The notes under the pieces are model-generated. The model had not been told where the DNA came from. It did not search any database and saw only the letters and a list, made by a program, of their open reading frames with translations. Source: an uncultured Saprospiraceae bacterium (lineage in GTDB: Bacteria; Bacteroidota; Bacteroidia; Chitinophagales; Saprospiraceae). Taken from it: 51,756 nucleotides of DNA. The DNA lies in NCBI GenBank assembly GCA_937872385.1, contig CALMSO010000034.1, forward strand, positions 1 through 51,756, written 5' to 3'. Each line of letters starts with the position of its first letter. Positions within the stretch are counted from its first letter, which is position 1. Positions 8,119 through 16,207 of the stretch are shown piece by piece. The translations under genes were made by a program, and so were the position numbers.

Positions 8119-8678
8119 GAAGCTTTACAACGCCCTCCGATATCGAACTGATAGAGCGAGCGCGGCAAGGTAACGATGCAGCGTTTCGTGTGTTGGTGCA
8201 ACGGCACGAGCAACAGGTACGCTCTATCATCATCGGTATGCTGGGCAACACTGCTGAGTCAGATGACGTGGCGCAGGAGGTTTTCGTCCGCTTCTATCGG
8301 TCGCTAGGGGATTTCAGAGGGGAAGCTGCTTTATCTACTTACCTTAGTCGGATAGCCATCAACTTGTCGCTCAATGAAATCAAACGGCGCGACAACCGGT
8401 ACAAGCGGTTTGCTATGTTGCAAGGGTATGAATTGCAAGCCGAGCAAACAGACAACTGTGTGGACCCGGAGCGACACGACATACGCGACGCCGTACAGAA
8501 AGCGCTGCAAATGCTGGAGCCCGATTTCCGAATTGTCATTATTTTACGTCTGATTGACGGCTATTCGGTAAAAGAGACTGCCGAAATGCTTGAATTGCCG
8601 CAAGGTACAGTGGCCTCGCGTTTGGCTCGCGCCCAAGAAAAAATGAAAGATATTCTGAAAAAATGGAACATCGCATGA
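8115..8678 (+). CDS. ECF-type sigma-70 family RNA polymerase sigma factor
   Basis: This 187-residue protein directs RNA polymerase to a small set of promoters. Region 2 spans about 25-90 (DDVAQEVFVRFYRSL and the STYLSRIAINLSLNEIKRR helix) and region 4 spans about 125-185, with the helix-turn-helix SVKETAEMLELPQGTVASRL. The frame opens after TAA 8097-8099 and TTG 8115 is the only plausible start in it. This start overlaps the stop of an 8-codon leader ORF, so either translation is coupled or the sequence carries an indel. The gene is followed after 39 bp by a membrane protein likely to be its anti-sigma factor. Confidence 0.9.
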   Translation: MRSFTTPSDIELIERARQGNDAAFRVLVQRHEQQVRSIIIGMLGNTAESDDVAQEVFVRFYRSLGDFRGEAALSTYLSRIAINLSLNEIKRRDNRYKRFAMLQGYELQAEQTDNCVDPERHDIRDAVQKALQMLEPDFRIVIILRLIDGYSVKETAEMLELPQGTVASRLARAQEKMKDILKKWNIA

Positions 8679-8717
8679 GTTATCATCGTTGTTACCAATA
8701 ATAAAAGCGAAATCGCT

Positions 8718-9170
8718 ATGGAACAATTTGCACGAAATTTATTGCTGCATTCTTTAGATAATGAACTGGCCCCTGCCGACCGGCAAAGGTTAGACGAGGC
8801 TTTGCACACCTCGGAAGCGCTACAACAGGAACAAACCGAGCTGCTACAAATGCGCGAATGGGTGGCGGCTTTGCGCCCGGAAAAAGATGCCTCGTTTGCA
8901 GATCGGGTGATGAGCCAATTGCCCACCCGCCAAGAATCCGGTTTCTGGGCGGATATCGTATCGCTCTCACCGAGGGTAGCGGCCGCTTGTGCCATCGTTA
9001 TTTTGGCGTTTCTACTGAGCATCTACTCGCAGGAAAATAAAATTGATAGCGATGTCATCATTGGTGTGGAAGACATTACTACGGACGACGCCTTCACGCT
9101 CGAATCGGAACGGAAAAACCGGCGAAACCAAAAAAATGTATTGCCTTTCGATGCCCCTAAGCAGCAATGA
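8718..9170 (+). CDS. Probable anti-sigma factor, single-pass membrane protein
   Basis: The protein has 150 residues: a cytoplasmic N-terminal part of about 84 residues, one membrane helix (about 85-104, AAACAIVILAFLLSIYS) and a short acidic then basic extracytoplasmic tail. The N-terminus (MEQFARNLLLHSLDNELAPADRQ and following) resembles the anti-sigma domains that sit over ECF sigma regions 2 and 4. It lacks the HxxxCxxC zinc motif of ZAS domains. Its position 39 bp after the ECF sigma gene is the strongest evidence for the role. The alternative is an unrelated membrane protein. Confidence 0.65.
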   Translation: MEQFARNLLLHSLDNELAPADRQRLDEALHTSEALQQEQTELLQMREWVAALRPEKDASFADRVMSQLPTRQESGFWADIVSLSPRVAAACAIVILAFLLSIYSQENKIDSDVIIGVEDITTDDAFTLESERKNRRNQKNVLPFDAPKQQ

Positions 9171-9398
9171 ATAACCGCTTTTCTGCATAAGTACCCGGAT
9201 AGCATTGTTAATACATAAGCAGCTGATTATCAAGAGGTATAAATTAGATAATGGACAATAGATGTTAGATTTCAGGACGAAACATATTTCCTATTCCCCT
9301 ATTCAACCCATCAACCTATAATCCATTCAACCTTTTCAAACCTTGTTCCAAATAACAAATAACCATGTCCCATTACTTAGTCATCAATCTCATAGCCT

Positions 9399-9800
9399 AT
9401 GCGAAGTCTTAAAATTGTTTTGGTACTTGTCAGCCTTGTCAGCATGGGCTTTGTAGCTGGTTTTCATACCAATCGCTATTTAGTAAAGCAAAAAATAAGC
9501 CGAGTAGCCAATATGCGCTACGCCGACGGGCTGAAACAAAGCATTTTCGCTAAAATAAACGCCTCCGAAGAGCAACGTCGCCAGATAGCTCCCGCTATCG
9601 AAAAATACGCCGATAAAGTTGCCCTCGTTTATCAAGAATCGCGCTTGCTACGCCGCTCTCTGATGGATTCGCTCCGCGCCGAAGTCAAGCCCTTCCTTCA
9701 TGAAGAACAAACCAACGCACTCGAAACCTTCTGTGATCGCTACTACTACTTCAGCCGTAAGGACAATAACAGCCGCTACGCCGAGGAGAAAAGGCATTAA
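9399..9800 (+). CDS. ZraP/CpxP-like membrane-anchored helical protein
   Basis: This 133-residue protein has an N-terminal hydrophobic anchor (about 5-22) and an all-helical periplasmic part. The helices carry LTxEQ-like repeats: INASEEQRRQIAPAIEKY near 53-70 and LHEEQTNALETF near 100-111. This pattern is typical of Spy/CpxP/ZraP and CnrX-type sensors and chaperones. Few metal ligands are seen (H23, H101, C112, H133), so metal sensing is only an inference. It lies 228 bp after the putative anti-sigma gene on the same strand, giving a sigma, anti-sigma, sensor order. Confidence 0.6.
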   Translation: MRSLKIVLVLVSLVSMGFVAGFHTNRYLVKQKISRVANMRYADGLKQSIFAKINASEEQRRQIAPAIEKYADKVALVYQESRLLRRSLMDSLRAEVKPFLHEEQTNALETFCDRYYYFSRKDNNSRYAEEKRH

Positions 9801-9978
9801 TGAGGGGCGATGAAAGTGTAGAAGTGTATCGAGAAGAGGAAGCAGGTTACGAAAAAGCGCAAAAATCCGTGTTTTCTCCCTCCAATGCGTTACGTTTTGC
9901 CACTCCTTGCGTCAAAAAGCATGATACCTGTCTGACCAGTAATGGTTAGCTATCCGCCGATCAAAAAAAAAGACGCCC

Positions 9979-11535
9979 ATGTTAGTCAAAACCTTTGCCA
10001 GCGCTGTGCACGGCGTAGATGCGCAAACCATTACCGTAGAGGTAAATACGGGTGGCAATGTGATGCCTGGCAAAAACTTTTACCATCTCGTAGGCTTGCC
10101 AGACAATGCCGTGAAAGAAGGATTTCAGCGGTTTGAGGCAGCTATTAAAAATGTGAAATACCGAATGGAGCGTTTCAAAACGGTTGTGAACCTCGCTCCG
10201 GCTGATATTCGCAAGGAAGGCTCGGCCTATGATTTGCCCATTGCCATCGGCTACCTCGGCGCTACTAAACAGATTGCCACTACCCACCTCGACAAGTTCA
10301 TCATCATGGGCGAATTGTCGCTCGACGGCGGGCTGCGTCCTATCAAAGGGGCTTTGCCCATTGCTATTCAGGCGCGTAAGGAGCAATACCAAGGACTTAT
10401 TTTGCCTCGGCAAAATGCACGCGAAGCAGCTATTGTCAATGACTTGGCGGTATATGGCGTAGAAAATTTGCGCGAAGCAGCCGAATTTCTCAATGACGAG
10501 CGGCAATTGGAGCCGGTAGTGGTCAACACCCGCGAAGAATTTTTTGACAATCAACATATTTATAGCGTAGATTTTTCGGATGTAAAAGGGCAGGAAAACA
10601 TCAAACGCGCACTTGAATTGGCGGCTGCCGGTGGGCACAACGTCATTCTTATCGGTCCGCCAGGTGCTGGCAAAACCATGCTGGCTCGGCGCCTACCTAC
10701 CATTCTGCCGCCGCTCAATTTGTACGAAGCCTTAGAGACCACCAAAATTCACTCTGTGGCGGGCGTACTGCCTCCGGATGCTTCCTTAGTCACGAATCGG
10801 CCGTTTCGAGCACCGCACCATACTATTAGCGATGTAGCGCTGGTGGGCGGGGGCACCAATCCGCACCCCGGAGAAATATCTTTGGCGCACAACGGCGTAT
10901 TGTTTTTGGATGAACTGCCCGAATTCAAACGCACCGTGCTGGAAGTGCTGCGCCAGCCAATGGAAGAGCGTCGGGTGACCATCTCCCGCGCCAAGAGTAG
11001 CGTGGACTACCCCTCGGGCTTTATGCTCATCGCTTCGATGAATCCTTGCCCTTGCGGTTATTACAACCACCCTGAAAAGGAGTGTGTGTGCGGCCCCGGC
11101 GTTGTGAAAAAATACCTGAGCAAAATCTCTGGCCCCTTGCTCGATCGCATTGATTTGCATGTGGAAGTGACGCCCGTGAGTTATGACGAATTGGCCAGCC
11201 GCGAGCGAAGCGCCGAAACCAGCGCCGACATTGCCGCCAGAGTGGTGCGGGCCCGCGCCATCCAGTCCGAGCGCTTTGAGCCGTACAAAGATATTTATTG
11301 CAATGCCCAGATGCCGAGTCGTTTGGTACACGAAGTTTGCCAGATTAATCCGGCCGGAGTCACTTTGGTAAAAAAAGCAATGGAAAAACTTCAGCTTTCT
11401 GCACGCGCCTACGACCGTATTCTGAAAGTGGCTCGTACCGCCGCCGATCTCGACGAAAGCCCAGAAATTAAAATAGAACACTTAGCCGAAGCCATCCACT
11501 TCCGCAGCCTCGACCGGGAAGGATGGGCGGGTTGA
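9979..11535 (+). CDS. YifB/ComM family Mg-chelatase-like AAA+ ATPase
   Basis: This 518-residue protein is a YifB/ComM homologue. ComM is a hexameric helicase that promotes branch migration when taken-up DNA is integrated. The N-terminal Lon-substrate-binding-like domain (about 1-170) precedes the ATPase domain, with Walker A GPPGAGKT (226-233), Walker B VLFLDE (307-312), a Cys cluster NPCPCGYYNHPEKECVC (about 355-371), and a C-terminal Mg-chelatase domain. Length and motif order are normal. It starts at ATG 9979. Other competence genes are not adjacent. Confidence 0.95.
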   Translation: MLVKTFASAVHGVDAQTITVEVNTGGNVMPGKNFYHLVGLPDNAVKEGFQRFEAAIKNVKYRMERFKTVVNLAPADIRKEGSAYDLPIAIGYLGATKQIATTHLDKFIIMGELSLDGGLRPIKGALPIAIQARKEQYQGLILPRQNAREAAIVNDLAVYGVENLREAAEFLNDERQLEPVVVNTREEFFDNQHIYSVDFSDVKGQENIKRALELAAAGGHNVILIGPPGAGKTMLARRLPTILPPLNLYEALETTKIHSVAGVLPPDASLVTNRPFRAPHHTISDVALVGGGTNPHPGEISLAHNGVLFLDELPEFKRTVLEVLRQPMEERRVTISRAKSSVDYPSGFMLIASMNPCPCGYYNHPEKECVCGPGVVKKYLSKISGPLLDRIDLHVEVTPVSYDELASRERSAETSADIAARVVRARAIQSERFEPYKDIYCNAQMPSRLVHEVCQINPAGVTLVKKAMEKLQLSARAYDRILKVARTAADLDESPEIKIEHLAEAIHFRSLDREGWAG

Positions 11536-11605
11536 GTTTACTTTTCGCTATTCGCGGGTCATCAATACCTTTTTGCTAAGCGAACAAAAAATCGCTTGCT
11601 CCGGT

Positions 11606-11613
11606 TATCTTTG
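11606..11613 (+). promoter_or_regulatory. Candidate -7 element before the ABC transporter genes
   Basis: TATCTTTG matches TAnnTTTG exactly and ends 22 bp before the ATG at 11636. No TTTG is seen at the -33 spacing. Confidence 0.35.
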
Positions 11614-11635
11614 CAATAAAGTTCTAATAAACGCT

Positions 11636-12262
11636 ATGCTACAAACAGCTGACTTGCAATTTTCTTACGATAACCAACCCGCCCTGCAATTTCCTGACAT
11701 TCAATGCGGAAAGGGAGAACACTGGCTGCTGCTGGGGCAGTCGGGAAGTGGCAAAACTACATTGCTGCACTTGTTGGGCGGCTTGCTCACACCACAGAAA
11801 GGCCACGTAGAAGTGGGCGGCACGGCCCTTGGCACGCTCTCTTCGGCAAGCCGCGACCGGTTTCGGGGGCAACACATTGGCATTATTTTCCAGAAGGCTC
11901 ATTTTGTAAAATCGCTAACGGTAGAAGAAAATCTGATGCTGGCGCAAAAATTAGCCGGGATGAAAATTTCTAAAGAACGGATTGTCCAATTATTGGAACA
12001 GCTCAATGTAGGGCACAAATTGCGCGCCCAACCCGACCGCCTGAGCCAAGGCGAACAACAGCGGGTTGCCATTGCCAGGGCTTTGGTCAATCAACCGGAC
12101 GTTATTCTGGCCGATGAGCCAACTTCTGCCTTAGACGACGTCAATTGCACCGAAGTAATCAACCTGCTGGAGCGCGAGTCCAATGCCGTGGGCGCTACCT
12201 TGCTCGTAGTCACACACGACGGACGCCTGAAAGAGCGATTCGGCAAGCAAATAAAATTGTAA
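11636..12262 (+). CDS. ABC transporter ATP-binding protein
   Basis: This 208-residue ATPase powers the FtsX-type permease encoded 55 bp downstream. It has Walker A GQSGSGKT (34-41), Q-loop Gln86, signature LSQGEQQ (136-142), Walker B VILADE (156-161) and switch His194. It belongs with the LolD/MacB-type ATPases that pair with FtsX permeases. I chose ATG 11636 over the in-frame TTG at 11573 because the candidate -7 element TATCTTTG falls between them. The substrate must be inferred from the permease. Confidence 0.93.
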   Translation: MLQTADLQFSYDNQPALQFPDIQCGKGEHWLLLGQSGSGKTTLLHLLGGLLTPQKGHVEVGGTALGTLSSASRDRFRGQHIGIIFQKAHFVKSLTVEENLMLAQKLAGMKISKERIVQLLEQLNVGHKLRAQPDRLSQGEQQRVAIARALVNQPDVILADEPTSALDDVNCTEVINLLERESNAVGATLLVVTHDGRLKERFGKQIKL

Positions 12263-12317
12263 CGACCAAAATTCTGACCGACCGAACACACCGTCGGACA
12301 CCATAAACCGGAAAACA

Positions 12318-13580
12318 ATGAACCTGCTCCAATTGAGTTGGAAAAATCTAACCAACAAGCCGCTCTCCATGCTACTGAGCTTAGTGCTCTTTGCGCTGGG
12401 CGTGGGGCTGATTTCCCTGCTGCTTTTGCTGAGTCAACAATTGCAGGAGAAGTTTGATAAAAATCTCGCCGGCGTTGACCTCGTCATTGGTGCTAAGGGC
12501 AGTCCTTTGCAACTGATTCTTTGCAATATGTACCATATTGATGCGCCTACTGGCAATGTGCCCATCAGTGCGGCCCGACCTTTTCTCAACCCCAATCATC
12601 CGCTGATTAAAACTGCCGTGCCGGTATCGGTCGGCGACAATTACAAAGGCTACCGTATCGTAGGCACTGATTACCGCATCCTCGATTTGTATGAAGCAAG
12701 CATCGGCGAAGGCGCGCTCTGGGAAAAAACCTTTGAAGTGACTATCGGCGCTGGGGTAGCCGCTGATTTGAAACTGTCTGTTGGCGACAAGTTCTTCAGC
12801 TCGCATGGCTTCATTATGGACGATGATTTGGCACACGATGATGCCGATCCTTTCGTCGTTACAGGCATTTTGGCACCGACTGGTGCGGTGATTGACCAGT
12901 TGATTCTAACTAATACCCAGAGCATCTGGGCGGTGCACGACCATGAAGCCAGTGATGATGCAGATGACGAAGCCCACGAGCACGACCACTATGCCTACGG
13001 CGACGTGCATACCTCCCTATTGGAATTTCCCGACCAAGACATCACAGCATTGCTGGTACAATTCAAAATGCGCAATTTTCAAACGCTCAATATGCAGCGC
13101 TCCATTAATGAAAATACCGACCTGCAAGCGGCCACACCAGCCATTGAAATCAATCGCTTGTACAGCATGATGGGCCTTGGCGAAGATGCACTGCGCGCGC
13201 TGGCCTTAGTCATTATTTTTGTCTCTGGGCTGAGTGTATTTATCTCGCTCTATTCTTCGCTCAAAGAGCGCAAGTACGAGTTGGCGCTCATGCGGGTGAT
13301 GGGGTCTTCGCCTGGCAAAATCTTTTTGCTCATCGTGCTCGAAGGGCTACTGCTGGCGCTCATTGGCTACATCATTGGCATGGTGCTCAGCCACGGCAGT
13401 ATGGAAATATTGGCCGGTTTTATGAAATCGTCGTATCGCTATTCATTTTCCGGAGCTGTTTTTCTGCGCGAAGAATTGTACCTATTGGCCGCGGCCCTCG
13501 GCATCGGTTTTATAGCAGCAGTGATTCCAGCCATTCAGGCGCGCAACGCAGATATTTCGGCAACATTAGCAGAAGCGTGA
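12318..13580 (+). CDS. FtsX-type ABC permease with a His/Asp-rich loop
   Basis: This 420-residue inner-membrane permease has an N-terminal membrane helix (about 17-41), a large extracytoplasmic domain, and three C-terminal helices (about 293-313, 340-362 and 392-414), the LolCE/MacB-type layout. It has the conserved post-helix segment YSSLKERKYELALMRVMGSS. Unusually, the extracytoplasmic domain has a loop at 207-231 with six His and many Asp/Glu residues (VHDHEASDDADDEAHEHDH then DVH), plus SSHGFIMDDDLAHDD near 161-175. Such loops commonly bind Zn or other divalent metals. With the upstream ATPase and the downstream CFFCG protein it suggests metal transport or metal-regulated export. Confidence 0.88.
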   Translation: MNLLQLSWKNLTNKPLSMLLSLVLFALGVGLISLLLLLSQQLQEKFDKNLAGVDLVIGAKGSPLQLILCNMYHIDAPTGNVPISAARPFLNPNHPLIKTAVPVSVGDNYKGYRIVGTDYRILDLYEASIGEGALWEKTFEVTIGAGVAADLKLSVGDKFFSSHGFIMDDDLAHDDADPFVVTGILAPTGAVIDQLILTNTQSIWAVHDHEASDDADDEAHEHDHYAYGDVHTSLLEFPDQDITALLVQFKMRNFQTLNMQRSINENTDLQAATPAIEINRLYSMMGLGEDALRALALVIIFVSGLSVFISLYSSLKERKYELALMRVMGSSPGKIFLLIVLEGLLLALIGYIIGMVLSHGSMEILAGFMKSSYRYSFSGAVFLREELYLLAAALGIGFIAAVIPAIQARNADISATLAEA

Positions 13581-13673
13581 GGTACAATTTTACGCTTTTA
13601 TCGTTACGGCGTTACTTGTATTTGTTTTTTAAAATATAAAGCATTAAATATCAGTGTTTTAAAAACTTGATAT

Positions 13674-14696
13674 ATGTTTGAAAAAACAGTTGCTCTGTTC
13701 TTGGTATTAGTCAATTGCTTTGCGCTCCCGGTGGCGGCCCAAAAAACCGCTGTCTATGGAGACCAGCCGCTGGCGCATACTTTTTCTATTACAGCTTATG
13801 ACGCTGCCACCGGCGATATGGGCGTGGCCGTACAATCGCACTGGTTTTCGGTGGGTACGATTGTTGCCTGGGGCGAAGCGGGCGTGGGGGTGGTGGCGAC
13901 CCAATCTTTTGTCAATCCAGCATTTGGGCCTGAGGGCTTGGCGCTTTTGCAGCAAGGACTTTCCGCCGAGCAGGCATTACAGCAACTTGTCAATGCAGAC
14001 GAAGGTAAAGACTATCGGCAGGTAGGTATCGTGGATGCGCAAGGCAGGGCCGCTGCTTTTACCGGCGCGAAATGTATCCGAGCGGCAGGGCACTACGTAG
14101 GCAAGAGCTTTTCGGTGCAAGCCAATATGATGCTGAATGAAACCGTTTGGACGGCTATGGCGCAGGCTTTTGAAACATCTGCTGATGTGCCTTTGGCCGA
14201 GCGGCTGGTGCGCGTGCTCCAAGCAGCTCAGCAAGCTGGCGGCGATATCCGGGGGCAACAATCCGCTGCGCTCCTCGTAGTCAGCAAAACCGCCACCGGA
14301 CAACCGTGGATAGACCGCAAAGTGGATATTCGCGTGGATGATCACCCCGACCCCATCGGCGAGCTGGAACGCCTGCTACGGGTGCATCGCGCCTATGAGC
14401 ACATGAATCGCGGTGATGTAGCCATGGAAAACGGGCAAGTAGATGAAGCCTTGCAAGCATATCAGTCGGCACAACAGCTTTTTCCAAACAATTTGGAAAT
14501 GCGCTTCTGGTATGCAGTTAGTCTGCTCAATGTACAACGTACCGCAGCGGCGCAGCCGGTGCTGAAAGCGATTTTTGGTGAAGATGCCAACTGGCGAGCG
14601 CTGCTGCGCCGCTTGCCGGAAGTCGGATTATTGCAAATGAGTGCAGCCGAGTTAGAAAAATATTTACAAAACAACCAATTGGCACAAAAACAATAA
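13674..14696 (+). CDS. DUF1028 family Ntn-hydrolase-like protein with a C-terminal TPR-like region
   Basis: This 340-residue exported protein has a signal peptide (1-22, ending VAAQ) and then a DUF1028 domain (about 34-230). Recognisable elements are HTFSITAYDAATGDMGVAV, the GVGVVATQ strand and the RQVGIVDAQGRAAAFTG segment. The family has a fold related to Ntn hydrolases, and no reaction is firmly assigned. Residues about 236-320 look like TPR-type helices (AYEHMNRGDVAMENGQVDEA and following), perhaps for protein binding. The gene lies 93 bp after the permease on the same strand and may be co-transcribed. Confidence 0.85.
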   Translation: MFEKTVALFLVLVNCFALPVAAQKTAVYGDQPLAHTFSITAYDAATGDMGVAVQSHWFSVGTIVAWGEAGVGVVATQSFVNPAFGPEGLALLQQGLSAEQALQQLVNADEGKDYRQVGIVDAQGRAAAFTGAKCIRAAGHYVGKSFSVQANMMLNETVWTAMAQAFETSADVPLAERLVRVLQAAQQAGGDIRGQQSAALLVVSKTATGQPWIDRKVDIRVDDHPDPIGELERLLRVHRAYEHMNRGDVAMENGQVDEALQAYQSAQQLFPNNLEMRFWYAVSLLNVQRTAAAQPVLKAIFGEDANWRALLRRLPEVGLLQMSAAELEKYLQNNQLAQKQ

Positions 14697-14777
14697 GGAC
14701 TTTAACAAGCCTTTAAGTGTATTTTACTTAGAAAGGCTTTAACTTGGTAGCTTTATAAAAATCAAGACACAACACAA

Positions 14778-15230
14778 ATGAAAAAATTAGCTTTCTTATT
14801 TTCGGTGATTGCGTTTTTGCTAATCAACACCAACGCTACAGCGCAGACAGAAAATGTCTGGAAGACGCTCTCCAAGCTTACGTTCAAAAAGCAATACGAT
14901 GAAATGCTGGGCTTCAAAGTAGATGTGCCGGTATTCAGCGACGATGTGAAGAAGCTTTCCGGCAAGGAGGTCAAGGTCAAAGGCTATGTCATCCCGGTGG
15001 AAGGCTACCGCAGCCACAAGGAGTTCGTTTTTTCGGCCTATCCTTACAGCATGTGCTTTTTCTGCGGCGGCGCGGGCCCCGAAACGGTGATGGAGGTATA
15101 TGCCAAAGAGCCAATCAAATATAGCCCCGATCCTATCGTGCTGAAAGGCAAGCTCGAACTCAACGACGCCGACGTCAATCGGCTCATCTATACCATCCGC
15201 GACGCAGAGCTGGTGCGCGAATCGCAATAA
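14778..15230 (+). CDS. Exported CFFCG-motif protein, DUF3299-like
   Basis: This 150-residue protein has a signal peptide (1-23, ending TAQ). The mature part follows a pattern like DUF3299: LSGKEVKVKGYVIPVEG (60-76), then EFVFSAYPYSMCFFCGGAG with Cys93 and Cys96, and a C-terminal beta-rich segment. The CxxC could bind metal or act in redox. From memory, DUF3299 proteins are encoded with metal-related ABC ATPase and permease genes in Gammaproteobacteria, which agrees with the ABC genes upstream. It is 81 bp after the DUF1028 gene. A role in metal handling is inferred, not shown. Confidence 0.65.
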   Translation: MKKLAFLFSVIAFLLINTNATAQTENVWKTLSKLTFKKQYDEMLGFKVDVPVFSDDVKKLSGKEVKVKGYVIPVEGYRSHKEFVFSAYPYSMCFFCGGAGPETVMEVYAKEPIKYSPDPIVLKGKLELNDADVNRLIYTIRDAELVRESQ

Positions 15231-15276
15231 GGCAAAACGATCGTTCCTTTCGGGAAAATTTTTACGATTACAATCA

Positions 15277-15312
15277 TAGCCAACCGATGAACCTGTAGCT
15301 GTCGGTTGGCTA
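15277..15312. terminator. Strong hairpin after the CFFCG-protein gene
   Basis: TAGCCAACCGA (15277-15287) and TCGGTTGGCTA (15302-15312) form a perfect 11-bp stem with a 14-nt loop. It lies 46 bp after the CFFCG-protein stop codon. No long T tract follows, so it may be a Rho-assisted terminator or an RNA-stabilising hairpin. Confidence 0.5.
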
Positions 15313-15407
15313 AGGGTTTTGCACGCTGTAAGAGTCGCCGCTTTCCTGCGTTTAGATTTGCTTTTTTCAATGGAAAGCCTTACCTTGAATAGTAAAATTT
15401 TGTACGT

Positions 15408-15980
15408 ATGACCATCACTACCGCTGGCAGTAAAAAAATAGCCTACCGCGAATTTCGGGAAATGGAATTCCCGGATGACGATTTATCTATTTATGAACTT
15501 GTCAATGGGGAAATTGTGAAAAGAAACTCGCCTACTGCCGAGCACCAGATGGTATCTCAGAAACTATTGCTGCTATTTCTGAGCACAATTACCGGAAACA
15601 ATTTAGGGCAAGTGTATTACGCGCCACTTGATGTAGCGCTGAATGAACAAACCGTAGTGCAACCGGATTTGATTTATTTAGCACAAAATAAGCTGCATTT
15701 GCTGGATAATCCGTATCGAATTATAATGGGCACTCCAGACTTAGTCGTAGAAATTATTTCTCCAAGCTCTATCAAATTGGATAAAATCATTAAAAAAAAC
15801 CTGTACGAGCGCTTCGGCGTGCACGAATACTGGTTGGTGGACCCCAACAACCAGAGCATCGAGGTGTATGCCCTGCAAGACGGTAAGTACATATTGCATG
15901 CTTTCGCAGATGCGACCGAGCAGGTACAATCGGTAGTGCTGGCGGGGCTGGCAGTGGCGGCAAAAGCGATATTTGAATAA
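15408..15980 (+). CDS. Uma2 family endonuclease-like protein (DUF820)
   Basis: This 190-residue cytoplasmic protein has the PD-(D/E)xK nuclease fold of Uma2. Core residues are visible: Glu35 in YELVNGEIV, Asp87 in QPDLIY, Asp111 and Glu115 in PDLVVEI, and the Lys-rich KKNLYERFGVHEYWLVDP. Uma2 proteins are abundant in cyanobacteria and patchy in Bacteroidota, and their cellular role is unknown. It starts at ATG 15408, has its own leader and sits apart from neighbours, which fits a mobile single gene. No IS is attached. Confidence 0.88.
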   Translation: MTITTAGSKKIAYREFREMEFPDDDLSIYELVNGEIVKRNSPTAEHQMVSQKLLLLFLSTITGNNLGQVYYAPLDVALNEQTVVQPDLIYLAQNKLHLLDNPYRIIMGTPDLVVEIISPSSIKLDKIIKKNLYERFGVHEYWLVDPNNQSIEVYALQDGKYILHAFADATEQVQSVVLAGLAVAAKAIFE

Positions 15981-16207
15981 GGGTTTGCTTACCGCCGCAT
16001 TTTTTTTAATCCCTCTGGTGGCTGATGTTTGCTGCCTCTATTACCGATTCTTTTGAAAAATCATGGCCTCGCCAGATAAAATTTTACCTTTCCTGCCCTA
16101 CGGCTATTCAATCTATCCTGTTTTTTCCCTATCTATGCCTTTTGAATGGCGCTGTTCGCCAAATCATGGACGGTTTTCTTTAGGAGCATATATTAAAACG
16201 AAACAAA

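Noticed and set aside
9982..10638. Reverse-strand open frame of 218 codons over the YifB/ComM gene
   Set aside because: It is antisense to a well-supported gene and lacks recognisable domains.
15408..15980. Restriction or defence system around the Uma2 gene
   Set aside because: Uma2 stands alone, with no methyltransferase, restriction or toxin partner nearby.
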